Shown here: positions 52,690-63,800 of the stretch, piece by piece | Layout of the letters: every line of letters starts with the position of its first letter | Position numbering within the stretch: the stretch's first letter is position 1 | Notes under the pieces: generated by a model | The model's database searches: none | What the model was told of the DNA's origin: nothing | What the model saw: the letters and a program-made list of their open reading frames with translations, nothing else | Translations under genes and position numbers: made by a program | From: Flavobacterium sp. DG2-3 | Lineage (GTDB): Bacteria; Bacteroidota; Bacteroidia; Flavobacteriales; Flavobacteriaceae | Direction of reading: 5' to 3' | Length of the DNA stretch: 64,000 nucleotides | NCBI RefSeq assembly: GCF_030730925.1 | Contig: NZ_JAVAMB010000011.1 | Span: 62,001-126,000, forward strand

Positions 52690-54873
52690 ATGTCCGCACA
52701 GTCTCATTTTTTTATAGAGTCAGGGGGATTTCCGCAACAGCAGCCAGCTCAGGGTTTTGGTCCTAAGTCTGAAACTGTTTTCAACCTGACTTCTCGATTT
52801 ACATTGGATACTCCAAAAAAAGCATTCTCCATCTGCAAAGGAGTAGTTTTAGTACAGCCTCAAACAGGCAATGATGATAAAGTAAATCTTATTCTTCGCC
52901 CTTACAAACAGCCTTTTCCTGGATTAAACATTAAATATTTTGTTTATAGAGGATTGAAAAAAAGTGATTTTTTTCATAAAGACTCAAATGACAACAATTT
53001 GGTTACCCAAAAGACTTCCTCATCTTCTGATTTTATTACTAAAATAAACGATGATTTTGAAGACTTTTATAACGAAAACACTTCAATTGAAAAACCTCTA
53101 TTTAAAAGCGGATTTATTGGTTACAATGAACCTGCGCAGGATCCCGATCCAAACAACCTTGCTCTACTACTATCAACTCCTTTATCTGATTTCTTTTTTA
53201 AAGAATCGAAGTTTGAAACGAAAGATAACACCGAAGAAGAACAGCATCCTTTTGAACTTCCACTAATTGATAGCGGTGAAACGTTAGGAAGCTTTGCAGA
53301 AGGTGTATGCGGAATTGATGTCGTTTTAAACTATGGCGATTACAAACATGATTTTGACAATTCTGAGTTTGCTTTCAATTTAGAATATGCACGAAAACCC
53401 TTTGCAGAAATTATAGTAAACAGTTCTTCTACTGAATTTGCAAAAAAATTACAGCGTGAACAAAGTACGCAGTTTATTGATATTGCTGCTTTTTATGGGT
53501 TGCATACTGCCGATAGTACAGTAACAGTAGATGCTTCTGGAATTAAAACAAAGAAAACTGGAAACGCTATTTATAGTGATGTCATTAACAATTTTGCGAC
53601 TAAAAACAATTGGTACATCTACATCCAAAGCGATCGCACCCGCAGTTATGATTTTTATGGAAACTATAAAATTGGTGAAGGTCCTGAAAATCTAAAAACA
53701 GGATTATTAGAAAATCCTGTTACTAAAGAAGTGCCTATGACTGCCATGACGTATGGAAATTCTGGCTGGCCAGTTTTAGTTAACACTCAAGAACAGGCAA
53801 ATACAGTTACCACAAATAATTTGTACTTACAATTTCCAACAGACAACAATAACAATACAGCTTTTTACGGACAGATTGCCAATGTCGCAAACGCTCAAAA
53901 AGATACTTTTATCAATGCTGATGGCTTACGCTTACCACCTGATGAAGAAGGAAATTATGCTGATTTTACCTCAACCATTCAGTTGACAACTCCTGCTTTG
54001 GAAGGCAAAAACATTGCTTCGCTAAGTATTTTACTTTATCAAGGAAAAGTGAATATGTATACTGGCGAAGAAATTCCTGATGAAGAGGGAAACCCTATAA
54101 TTACCTATAGACAAGCCAACTTTTTTGATAATGTTTTTAATTTAATAAAAGCCAGTCCATTATTGAATTTAGGGACTGATGACAGTTACTCCAGAATGAC
54201 TTCTGAAAAACTGAATCTTATCAATGAGTTTTACGATAAAAAACAACAAGGAATTTCGATTGTACAAACGCTTACCGTGCACGACCTCATCGAAACAGGA
54301 ATTGAAGAAACACCCAATCTTGCGCGCGTAACCTACATTACAGAAGCTGTAGATGTTATGAACAATGCTGTTTCTGCTACTGGAAGCACAACCTCAACAA
54401 CTTATACTTCTCCTTCTGCAGGAGGTGCTGTTGGCAGCAGTAAAACCTATCAACTACCCGATCCTTACTATTATAGTTTAAAACTATTTACAGATAGTAC
54501 TGAAACCATTACTGGATTGGAACTTAAAACTTTGGATGGCTCTACTCCTAACAAAATTATTTTAGGACTTACTAAAGAAGAAAACGATTCTATAAAAACT
54601 CTAATTACCGAAGACAAAAAGAATCCTCGTTTGTTTTTAATGGATCTTTTTAAAGATGTCACTAATCTAATTTCTCCTGAAAATATCACATATCAGAAAT
54701 ACAAAGTGGCAATTGTAGTCGAAGATGCTGAAGGTAATAATAAGCTAGAAGAGCCCAGCAATCCTGTTTTTGTTTATTCACTTGATCGCAAACATCATTT
54801 TAGCCAAGGATATAGTGAATATGTGACAACACCTGATAAACTTTTTAAACAAATTATTGACTTAACCCTTTAA
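52690..54873 (+). CDS. Large protein of unknown function (727 aa), partner of the toxin
   Basis: 727 residues, no signal peptide and no membrane helix. Composition is that of a beta-rich, Asn/Thr/Asp-rich structural protein, with acidic loops and a low-complexity SATGSTTSTTYTSPSAGG segment near residue 570. I recognise no family. It starts 26 bases after the spanin-like gene and ends 5 bases before the toxin gene, so it is tightly coupled to it. It could be a structural or delivery partner (tail-like, or a carrier) of the toxin. Confidence 0.6.
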   Translation: MSAQSHFFIESGGFPQQQPAQGFGPKSETVFNLTSRFTLDTPKKAFSICKGVVLVQPQTGNDDKVNLILRPYKQPFPGLNIKYFVYRGLKKSDFFHKDSNDNNLVTQKTSSSSDFITKINDDFEDFYNENTSIEKPLFKSGFIGYNEPAQDPDPNNLALLLSTPLSDFFFKESKFETKDNTEEEQHPFELPLIDSGETLGSFAEGVCGIDVVLNYGDYKHDFDNSEFAFNLEYARKPFAEIIVNSSSTEFAKKLQREQSTQFIDIAAFYGLHTADSTVTVDASGIKTKKTGNAIYSDVINNFATKNNWYIYIQSDRTRSYDFYGNYKIGEGPENLKTGLLENPVTKEVPMTAMTYGNSGWPVLVNTQEQANTVTTNNLYLQFPTDNNNNTAFYGQIANVANAQKDTFINADGLRLPPDEEGNYADFTSTIQLTTPALEGKNIASLSILLYQGKVNMYTGEEIPDEEGNPIITYRQANFFDNVFNLIKASPLLNLGTDDSYSRMTSEKLNLINEFYDKKQQGISIVQTLTVHDLIETGIEETPNLARVTYITEAVDVMNNAVSATGSTTSTTYTSPSAGGAVGSSKTYQLPDPYYYSLKLFTDSTETITGLELKTLDGSTPNKIILGLTKEENDSIKTLITEDKKNPRLFLMDLFKDVTNLISPENITYQKYKVAIVVEDAEGNNKLEEPSNPVFVYSLDRKHHFSQGYSEYVTTPDKLFKQIIDLTL

Positions 54874-54878
54874 AATAC

Positions 54879-57800
54879 ATGAAAGATTTAGTAGTACTAG
54901 CCTCTGGAGATATAGTTTACCTATCAAGTATCAGTGATGATGAAACTTTTGATCCATTAAATAATGATCTGTTGTTTTTTAGCAATGGTTGGGTACGAAG
55001 ATTTAAAAAAAATGGCATTTTTTATATGGCTATTTTTGACGAATCAAATGACCAATTTGACAGTTATAGGTCTGAAATAAATTTCTGGAATAATAATAAA
55101 ATTAACGAAAGTAAAACTTATACTGTTGCTTCTTTTGGAGCGCTTGGAGGTATCTTTAGCATTCTCGATGTCCTTCCTCCAAAAATTAATGGAAATGATA
55201 ATGTCATTTTTGCACATGAGATGCTATACCCTGAAAGTTTAGAAACATCAGAAATAGAAACAGAAACAATTTACAGATCTATTCCTTATCATTTATATAA
55301 TTCAATAGACCCAAAACGACAAATAAATGTCTTACAAAGTACATCACCTATACTTTCGGATTATAAAATTATTCATGCAGGATCAAAAAAGATAATACCT
55401 TTTTTAACTCCATATTATAATTTCATAATAGATAAAAAGTACCTTGAAGTTAATAATCAATTAAGAAATCTGCATGATTACGAATTAGATATTTTAACTG
55501 ATGTAATTCAAGTCTTTGATTGGATTTTTAGTCAAACTGAATTTTTGAATCTTCTAATTGCGTTGAAACTAGTCGAACCATTTAACCAAGTAATTAACTT
55601 ACCCAATAGATATAATCACGATTATGGAATTATTGATTCAAAATATCATGCATTGTATAATGATGAATATTTTGCAAGATTAAGATTAGGTCTAATACAA
55701 TTCAAATATTGGTTAATTCAATATAATGATGATTATTCAAAAATTAATGTAAATGATTTAATTGTCTATATCGTTAACTTATTTGATCCAATCGAACTAA
55801 GCTACTTGCCTTATAAAACAAAAATTAATTTATTAGATAAAATCCTAAGAGATAATTTCTGGATAATTGGAAATTGGGGGTTTAATAAATTAAATGATGA
55901 AGAAGCAATATTAAAAATAATTCGTGCTATTGCTAGAGAGGAATCAACTGGAGCGTTAAATTATTCAGAGATAGATGATTTCATGGATCTTCTTAATACC
56001 ATTTTTGATTACAATAAAAAACTGACATTGTATGAAGTATTATACAGCAGAATAAATGATTCAACCTTATTAAGTGATGATGGAAAAGGAAATAAAGGCC
56101 AATTAGTAAAAGTAGTATATAATCTTTGGAGTGAAAGTAAATTCAATCCTCAGCACCTTGTCCCATCAATTGCTCAGAATGCCTTAAGTCATTTCGAATA
56201 CACTCCATACAATTGTCGATGGCAATTTGACTCAAATGATCCTGAAATACTTTTTCCTCTTTTAGATGAAAATGCAGCACCGATGATTATTAACTATGAA
56301 TCCGAAAAAATATTATTATGGTATATTGATAATTTTAGCTTCACATTTTATGAGAATAAAATACTTGCTAAAGAAAAAGTCAGAGACTATGGAGATCAAC
56401 CTTATGGCGTTTATAAAATCTTTCAACCTATTGCATTAAAAGCAACTAATGCAACTGACACTATTATCAAAATGCCAGTGAAGGGAATAAGTGATAATGG
56501 AAATATTCTTAATTTTATCAATAATTGTTTTCCTATATTTTACTTACAATATGTTGACGATCTTGGTGATTATAGCGATACAAAAGAGACAATAGGAACT
56601 GCTGCAGATGTAATGTTGACATTCTCTGGACTAACAGGTCTGGGAAAGCTAAGCCACCTAAAAGATTTATCTTTGATAAGAAAATATTTCGTTGCTGGAG
56701 AATTATCGCTTGCCGAAATAGCCAGCTTTAGCAGAGCATTAGGAGTTTTAACAAATAATGCGCAAATAATATTAGGTATCGCAGGACTAATTCAACGCTT
56801 TGCAACTGCTGGGTGTACCATATACTACAATAGTCAGGGAAATCCACCCGACGAAAATGATCCCGAATATCAAAAATTTGAATTCTGCAAAAATATTGAC
56901 ACTTGGTTATTTGCTTTAGAAATGTTATCACTTTCAGGAGATCTTTTATCTCGAAGAGCATTTAAAAGAGCTACTAAAAAACTACAACAATCAATACCAA
57001 ATGGAGCAGAATATAATGAATTAAGAACTGCTATAAATTCTTTGGATGAGATTGATAATATTCTAGCTCAATGGTTAAGTTCTCTTCAATCTTCACATCC
57101 CAATCTATATACAAAAATCATTTCTTTTGCCAATGATGAAAAGAAATTTGCCTGTATGTTTGATTTTCAATCAGCCAAGGCTGATGTTTTAAACGCGCTA
57201 AATTCTTCTGACGGCATACTTTTGGAACGATGGAGTGAGTTGTTTTCTCAAGGAATAGTTTTTGAGAGAAAAAGTATAGATTTTTTAAAAGATACATATT
57301 CAGTTAATACCATTATTAATTATTATAAACAAGCCGAACTCAAAAGTATTTTAGAAGGATTAGATGTCGCTACAAGGCAAAAATTATTTGATGAATTTAG
57401 ACTTACTCAAAATGAATTTAAAAAACTTATTGAAAATCCAAATAAACTCGAATTAATTTTAGATTTTCAGAAAAAATTAAAATTAAACCAATTTGATGAG
57501 TTTACAAGATTAGAAATATTAAAATTTATTAATTCAGATCTAAAAAGTATACATATTGATTTATTAAGAATTAAAGCACAAAGTTTATTAGATGAATTAA
57601 CTATAAGATATTTAAAAGAAATAAAAGATGAAGCAATATCAATTAGTAGATTAAAAAGCTTGCACAATGGAGATGTTTTTCCTTTCTTTCAAAATTTTAA
57701 TAGGCGATTAAAAGACAAATTTAAGGGCTCAAATAAATTACTTGTAGAAATGCAAATATATTTTGATGATAATCCGATAGGTCAAATTATAAAAGAAAGA

Positions 57801-58172
57801 TATTTGTCAGGTGAACAAAAAAAAATAAAACAAATTTTTGGTAACAATCTTCCTGAATTCTTTAGAGAACCTCTAAATTATGAAAATTACGATATTTTTA
57901 AAACAAAAGCAATTGATATAAACGGTAGAACAAGGCTTGATGACACTGAGTTAAAATTTATATTTAACTTTTTAGAAGAACACTGGAATAAAGGAAATCG
58001 CTTTGTGATAAATATGGAATCAACTTTATATACCTGCACAAGCTGTCAAAGTTATTTGGTATATTTGAAAGAATTAGCTAGACAGGAGGGAAAAATTATT
58101 GATATAACAGTTATATCGCATAAAGGTGCAACTAGTACCAATGAAATAGAAACAGCAATAGAAAATCTATAA
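54879..58172 (+). CDS. Large polymorphic toxin with C-terminal deaminase-like domain
   Basis: 1097 residues. The first ~1010 are helical, of no family I can name, with a glycine-rich hydrophobic patch near 560-640. The C-terminal ~85 residues look like a bacterial toxin deaminase: LDDTELKFIFNFLEEHW (DTE at 1022-1024, the DxE type of zinc/proton-shuttle motif) followed by NMESTLYTCTSCQSYL (Cys1053, Cys1056 as CxxC). This agrees with the BURPS668_1122-like deaminase toxins, which attack nucleic acid bases. The gene is AT-rich compared with its neighbours, as expected for a mobile toxin. It is followed 4 bases later by a SUKH-like immunity gene. Confidence 0.65.
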   Translation: MKDLVVLASGDIVYLSSISDDETFDPLNNDLLFFSNGWVRRFKKNGIFYMAIFDESNDQFDSYRSEINFWNNNKINESKTYTVASFGALGGIFSILDVLPPKINGNDNVIFAHEMLYPESLETSEIETETIYRSIPYHLYNSIDPKRQINVLQSTSPILSDYKIIHAGSKKIIPFLTPYYNFIIDKKYLEVNNQLRNLHDYELDILTDVIQVFDWIFSQTEFLNLLIALKLVEPFNQVINLPNRYNHDYGIIDSKYHALYNDEYFARLRLGLIQFKYWLIQYNDDYSKINVNDLIVYIVNLFDPIELSYLPYKTKINLLDKILRDNFWIIGNWGFNKLNDEEAILKIIRAIAREESTGALNYSEIDDFMDLLNTIFDYNKKLTLYEVLYSRINDSTLLSDDGKGNKGQLVKVVYNLWSESKFNPQHLVPSIAQNALSHFEYTPYNCRWQFDSNDPEILFPLLDENAAPMIINYESEKILLWYIDNFSFTFYENKILAKEKVRDYGDQPYGVYKIFQPIALKATNATDTIIKMPVKGISDNGNILNFINNCFPIFYLQYVDDLGDYSDTKETIGTAADVMLTFSGLTGLGKLSHLKDLSLIRKYFVAGELSLAEIASFSRALGVLTNNAQIILGIAGLIQRFATAGCTIYYNSQGNPPDENDPEYQKFEFCKNIDTWLFALEMLSLSGDLLSRRAFKRATKKLQQSIPNGAEYNELRTAINSLDEIDNILAQWLSSLQSSHPNLYTKIISFANDEKKFACMFDFQSAKADVLNALNSSDGILLERWSELFSQGIVFERKSIDFLKDTYSVNTIINYYKQAELKSILEGLDVATRQKLFDEFRLTQNEFKKLIENPNKLELILDFQKKLKLNQFDEFTRLEILKFINSDLKSIHIDLLRIKAQSLLDELTIRYLKEIKDEAISISRLKSLHNGDVFPFFQNFNRRLKDKFKGSNKLLVEMQIYFDDNPIGQIIKERYLSGEQKKIKQIFGNNLPEFFREPLNYENYDIFKTKAIDINGRTRLDDTELKFIFNFLEEHWNKGNRFVINMESTLYTCTSCQSYLVYLKELARQEGKIIDITVISHKGATSTNEIETAIENL

Positions 58173-58176
58173 ATTT

Positions 58177-58653
58177 ATGAATATACAATATTTAAAGAAA
58201 TTAGAAACGAATCCTTCATTGGAAATTAATAATTCTGGTTACTTTAGTTCTATTAAAGGGATTACAGAAGCAGAAATTAAATCTCTAGAACAATTCTACA
58301 ATAATGGAAATCCATTTCCTAAAGTTTTAAAAGAATTGTTGATTCTTGCTGGAACTAATTGTTTTGTTTGTGATTATGGAATAAATAAAACTCAGCAGGA
58401 ATTGCAAGAATGGGTTAGAGAAGATCTGTTAGAGAACGAAAGAACAATTTCGAGACCGTTTTATGCTTTTGATGTATATGGAGGAAGCCAGTTTTTATTT
58501 ATTTATTTAGACGAAGGTGATAACCCGTCAATTTACGAAGCTCATCCTTATAGCAATAATGATAGTTGGATCAGTCGTTTAAATAATTTGACAATAAAAA
58601 ATCTAGTCGATAATGGTATTGAACGAATAAAAAGAGGTGAAAATCCTTTTTAA
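58177..58653 (+). CDS. SUKH (SMI1/KNR4)-like immunity protein
   Basis: 158 residues, soluble. The start ITEAEIKSLEQFYNNGNPFPKVLKELLILAG fits the SMI1/KNR4 (SUKH) fold, which is the most frequent immunity family for nuclease and deaminase toxins. It lies 4 bases after the toxin stop, so it is cotranslated with it. It would protect the producing cell by binding the toxin domain. The family call is by pattern memory and may be a SUKH relative. Confidence 0.65.
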   Translation: MNIQYLKKLETNPSLEINNSGYFSSIKGITEAEIKSLEQFYNNGNPFPKVLKELLILAGTNCFVCDYGINKTQQELQEWVREDLLENERTISRPFYAFDVYGGSQFLFIYLDEGDNPSIYEAHPYSNNDSWISRLNNLTIKNLVDNGIERIKRGENPF

Positions 58654-58671
58654 AATACTTATTTCCGACCC

Positions 58672-58723
58672 CGATAGCGCAGATCTATTTTCCGCGACGA
58701 TAGCGCAGATTTGCAATCTGTGC
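58672..58723. repeat. GATAGCGCAGAT repeats with a small palindrome
   Basis: GATAGCGCAGAT occurs twice (about 58674 and 58700), and the second copy forms a nearly perfect 9-bp hairpin with AATCTGTGC (58703-58711 and 58715-58723). The rest of 58654-59224 holds the terminator below and a CATTCAGA/TCTGAATG inverted pair near 59094 and 59147; no other gene is seen. Confidence 0.55.
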
Positions 58724-58864
58724 CCGCAAAGTATTTCCTTCAATATCTTAAAAAAATAAAAAGTACTGTTTTATACTTTACTTTTTATTTTTATAGGAAA
58801 AAAGATCGTGTCAACAAAATACAAAGCAACAACAACTTTCTTGTTCTAAAATAAGTTTATATAA

Positions 58865-58898
58865 AAACAACTCAAAGGCAAAATTCTTTGAGTTGTTT
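58865..58898 (+). terminator. Rho-independent terminator after the immunity gene
   Basis: A 13-bp stem AAACAACTCAAAG (58865-58877) / CTTTGAGTTGTTT (58886-58898) followed by T and A/T-rich sequence. It closes the lysis-toxin-immunity transcript, about 210 bases after the immunity stop. Confidence 0.75.
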
Positions 58899-59224
58899 TT
58901 AAAACTAAATCTTCTCTCAAGAATACCTAAAATCACCTTTTAAAACCCAATCTGGAAACTTAAAATAATAAGTTTCCCTTACCTCACTACTGCCTTTATT
59001 TTAAGACAATAGCCCAACTCTTATTTCTTATTCTACAAGTCTATTCTTGTAGAATGAAACCCTTATTGTGACGCCACTAACACAATTTTTAACCATTCAG
59101 ACAACTTATAATCATCCAAAATCAACAACTGTTTGTAAGTGTTTTATCTGAATGAATTACGGTAAGCCTCCATAGCCTAATTAAAAGTCTATAAATATTT
59201 TAAACCCGTAATAATTAATTAAAA

Positions 59225-60454
59225 ATGAGTACCAATCACAACAGAATCAAAGTGGCAGATTTAGAAACCAATCAGCCAAACAAAATTTTAAAAACCAATG
59301 TAAAAGGTGAACTTGAGTTTAGCAATGAGAACACGAAGATCGAAACGTATAATGCACTAGATGCTACGACTGAGGGCAAAGCGCTAGATGCCAGACAAGG
59401 AAAGGTTTTGAAAGATATGATTAGCAATATCAGTACATCACCTCCTTCTTTAGTCAATGACTTAACAACAGGAGGAACTGCTAAGGCTCTAACTGCAGAA
59501 ATGGGAAAAACTCTCGAAAACACAAAACTTACTGCTTCTCTTGCTACAGATGCTGAAACTCAAATTTCTTCTTCAGCTGCAGAAGATAATAAAGTCGTAA
59601 GTCGTGTAAAATTATTTAACTGGTGGAATTGGATTAAAACACAAACTCAGAATATTTCAGGAACTTGGAATTTCATTAATAAGGTTACTTTAGCAACTGG
59701 AAGCACAACTTCTCCACCATTAGTTATACCTAATGGTACTTTGACTACTACTCCTTTAAACGGAGCTATCGAACGTGATAGTAGTGGAAAACTATGGACA
59801 ACATATAGTTCTTTGCGATCTCGATTAATTACAAGTTCGGACCCTTTAATTTTACTAGCTTATAAATTTCAAAACAATCTAGAAGTTTATTTGCAAACCT
59901 CTATATCAGAAACAAAACAAGCTATCACATCAAATACTGAGATTGGTAAAATCGCAAATATTTCAATTCAAAGACTTAATGCAACAACTTTAACGAATCG
60001 TACATCTTGGAATTCAAATCCTAAATTACCAACCACTTCCAAAATTGAGGTTTTTTTAAAAATCAATAATGGCTTATTTGCAACTCATTGGTCGGGATCA
60101 AACCCAGTTAACCAAATCAAGGTAATGGAATATTCAGGAAATCTCTCTGGATATAAAAATTATCAAGAGCTTTTATTATTTAATATCCAAAATTCTGACC
60201 CATTAACGGCACAGTGGTCTACTATCACTTTTCCTGAACAAATTTTTAGAGAAGGAATTACTACAAGGACTGATAAATCTTATTACTTAAGAGACGCTTT
60301 AAATACAAGAACATTAGGGGCTTCTGAAGCATCTTTTAGTTTTGCTTTTGTAAACACATTAGATTTTGAAGATGCAACAAATGCCAATGGCCTTAATACA
60401 AATATTCAATTAAGAGCTAATAACTATGCTCTTTACATAGAAACAATAAGATAA
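59225..60454 (+). CDS. Phage tail-fibre-like protein
   Basis: 409 residues, no signal. The N-terminal part contains two copies of the short motif seen in phage tail fibres: GKALDARQGKVLKDMI (~residue 50) and AKALTAEMGKTLENTK (~residue 85). It is followed by a Ser/Thr/Asn-rich beta region and a globular C-terminal part. It may be a fibre or receptor-binding protein, or a surface-exposed trimeric protein. The terminators on both sides make it a separate unit. Confidence 0.6.
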   Translation: MSTNHNRIKVADLETNQPNKILKTNVKGELEFSNENTKIETYNALDATTEGKALDARQGKVLKDMISNISTSPPSLVNDLTTGGTAKALTAEMGKTLENTKLTASLATDAETQISSSAAEDNKVVSRVKLFNWWNWIKTQTQNISGTWNFINKVTLATGSTTSPPLVIPNGTLTTTPLNGAIERDSSGKLWTTYSSLRSRLITSSDPLILLAYKFQNNLEVYLQTSISETKQAITSNTEIGKIANISIQRLNATTLTNRTSWNSNPKLPTTSKIEVFLKINNGLFATHWSGSNPVNQIKVMEYSGNLSGYKNYQELLLFNIQNSDPLTAQWSTITFPEQIFREGITTRTDKSYYLRDALNTRTLGASEASFSFAFVNTLDFEDATNANGLNTNIQLRANNYALYIETIR

Positions 60455-60493
60455 GATATTTTAAATAAAAGTAATTGAAAACAAAATTAAAAT

Positions 60494-60526
60494 CAAAAAG
60501 GAACTGAAATGAGAAGTTCCTTTTTG
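60494..60526 (+). terminator. Rho-independent terminator after the tail-fibre-like gene
   Basis: A 12-bp stem CAAAAAGGAACT (60494-60505) / AGTTCCTTTTTG (60515-60526) followed by ACTTTTTT, 40 bases past the stop codon. Confidence 0.8.
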
Positions 60527-60595
60527 ACTTTTTTAAATTCTAAATTCTTCTCACAATTCAGTTCCTTTTTTTCCATCAAAATAAATCCACTTCAT

Positions 60596-60712
60596 CCACT
60601 CTCTTTACAACCCTGTACAGCCCTAGAACACCAATGTTAAAGCACTAAGCAGCTGTTTCTTAAAGCTCTTTTTTAAGCTCATCTTTACACTGTCAAAAGG
60701 AAAAAACCTTAA
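60596..60712. repeat. Direct repeat, right copy (upstream of the last large gene)
   Basis: It is a diverged copy of 51178-51295: CTCTTTACAACCCTGTACAGCCC, CTAGAACACCAATGTT and CTGTCAAAAGGAAAAAA match the left copy in the same order. It lies 140-260 bases before the start codon of the last gene. The rest of 60455-60854 holds the terminator above and no other gene. Confidence 0.6.
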
Positions 60713-60854
60713 ACAATCCTTTTCTAAAACAGATAAAAAATCCAAATCAAATTGCAGCTGAATGCACACCTAAAATCTACTCAAGATTAAGCATTGTTTA
60801 ATCTATTAATCATTCCGAATACGAACAAAATTAAAGTCAAAAACAAATTAGAAT

Positions 60855-63800
60855 ATGCCAAGTAATACCATAACAGCGGTTCCAATTCCTACGCCAAGAT
60901 ATTACCCTCGATTGTCTGAGGTAATTACTGTAGACGATTTGCCTGAGTTTTTATCGTTTGTTGAAGATGGCTTGAACTCCATTTTTGATAAAATCCATTA
61001 TAAAAACCTGCAATATTCAAAAGGGTATCGTGGCGATTCTGCTTTTTACAGTCTCGACATTGTTACAAGCAGTCCGCTTGCGCTTCCGTTACCATTTGAT
61101 CTCAAATTGGTCTTCAATCCAGATTTAAAAGATGGCGACCAGTCTATTTCATCATTTCCTATTACACTGGAATATCAATGGGAAATTTTAGCTTTCCTAA
61201 AAACATTTAGCTCTAGCAGTTTTTCTTTTTCTATAAAAGATTTTTATGCTGTCGGTTTACAGGTTTTCCGCATTAGCGAAGAACAGGTAATTGCGCACAT
61301 GATGAATATGTTTGTTGAAGCCCAAGAAGGAAGAACAAAATACGAACAGTTATTATTCGACATCAATACTTTTGACGAAGTAGCTAATGATCCTACTTAT
61401 CAGGAATTAGAATTTCCTGAAAATGTGGAGCAATCTATTCAAAGCGTCATTGATGTTATTAATAACAGCCCACTTATTACAAAATCGATTCCGTTATTAT
61501 TATTTGGAATTTATATTGCCAGAGATGGTTTTAGTGCAAACGAAATCAAACAAAAATTACAAGATTTTTACAATATTGTAGCTCCAGACGGAATTGAAGC
61601 TCACATTAAAAAAATCATAACTCCAAAAGCCAAAGCAACATTAGAATTAAGTGCTGGTATCGAATTTCCGCATAGTATTCTAAAGCCTGTTGAGCCAAAT
61701 GGTGCTGATTTTCATGATCCTGCGGCTAAATCAACTTTTGTATTTGCTCAAGCACAATTGTATGCCGATACAGAAGCTGGAATTGGTTATCAGGCAGAGT
61801 TAGGCGGTTCTTTATATCCTGCAAATGCCATGATTGGCAATACAGGTTTAATGCTAGAATTAGATACTTTAAAAGTAGATTTAAGCAAAAAAACTAATAT
61901 TCCAGAAGCTGATGCAGACGGACGCCCAAATGATTTTGTTGGGGTTTATGCTCGTGCAGCATCAGTTACATTGCCTTCTAAATGGTTTAATGATGAGCCA
62001 AAAGATGGCGAAGAAACAAGCCCTAAGCCAACAATAAAAATCGGAGCTTCTGACTTATTAGTGGGATCTGGAGGTCTTTCTGGAAATATTTATCTGGAGA
62101 CTGTCCCTGAACCGAAAGGCGGTTCGTTTAATTATTTTAATGACAAATTCGACTTCTACTACCCTATTACAATGTTCGAAAAAGACGAAGTAAATGGTGT
62201 GGTAAACGAAAAGGAAATTGCAGATTATCCTGCCTTGCTTGTCTATTTGCAAAAATTATATACCGCTAAGCTTCCTTATACTTTTAAATTTCCATTAGCA
62301 TTAAAAACAAAAGCAGGATCTTCAACTGTAAGTGCAAACACAGACTACTCTTTTGACAATGCTCTAGTTTATCAAGAATTTTTATCGCAACTGGAAGAAA
62401 ACATGCTTTGGAAAACCATTGGATCTGCTAAAAAAGGATTCAAGGTTGGTTTTAACAAGTTTGACATTACTTTCAAACAAAATAAAGTTGTAAACTCCAA
62501 CATTAAAGGAGCTTTAGAAATTCCGAAACTTAAAGAAAAAAACGACGCTCCTTTAAAAGTTAATCTTGAAGGGCATTTACAAGACGACGGCGATTTCAAC
62601 CTTACCGCTTCATTCAATAAAGAAAATAAACCCGAAGCCAATTTATTTGGTCTGGTAGACCTTAAATTTAACAGTTTCGAACTTGGAAGACAAGATGATG
62701 ATTATTATTTAGGTACATCATGTTCTGTTTCTTTTCCTGAAACCACTTTAATGGGTAGCTTATTGAAAGGAAAAGGCTTTGAGGTTGAAAAACTACGCGT
62801 TTACAGCGACGGAAATATTGAAGTTGAAGGAGGATCTATTCCGATTCCGGTTAGTTTATCGGTCAATCTTGGACCTGTCCAAATGGCGGTTACCAATATC
62901 AATTTTGGTTCGACTCAAATTAACGGACGTAAATTTAATTTCTGGGGGTTTGACGGCGCAATCAGTATTAACCCGCTTGGAGTTGATGCCCGCGGTGAAG
63001 GTGTAAAATACTATTATCCTACTGACGGCGGTCATGATTCTTTCATCAGAATTCAGACTATTGAGGTCGATTTGACAATTCCAGGAACCGCAACTGAAGC
63101 TTCTGCAATGGCAATTATTCATGGCATGGTTACACTTCCAGAACCAGGAAAATCTAAAGAATTTATTGGTGAGGTGAGTTTAAAACTGCCAAAAGCAAAA
63201 ATTTCTGGAAGTGTTGGAATGCGATTTATGCCAAAATATCCAGCCTTTTTAATCGATGCCAGTATTGAACTGCCTGTCCCTATTCCTCTTGGATTCTTAG
63301 CAATTAATGCCTTTAGAGGTTTATTAGGTTTTAGATATGTGGCAACCAAAGAAGCTGTAGGATTAACCAAAGAAGATAAATGGTATGATTATTACAAACA
63401 TCCAAAACCAGGTATCAACATTAAAAAATTCAGCGGGCCACCAGATTCGATGCAATACGATGCTCCGTTTTCTATCGGAGCGGGTGCGACTTTTGGAACC
63501 GTTGCCGATGGTGGTCATGTATTGTCATTGCGTGCGATGCTGTTATTATCTCTGCCTACTCTATTTTATATTGAAGCTGGACTGAATGTTATTTCGGGAC
63601 GATTGGGTCTTATTGAAGAAGATCCTAGCAACCCTCCATTTTTTGCCATGGTTGCTTTTGGAGACGACTCATTAGAATTAGCTGCTGGAGCCGACTTTAG
63701 CATTCCAAAAGATAGCGGACAAATTATTAAACTTCATGCCTTACTAGAAGCTGGGTTTTTCTTTAAAAACCAGAAACCTTGGTATGTCAATCTAGGTTCT

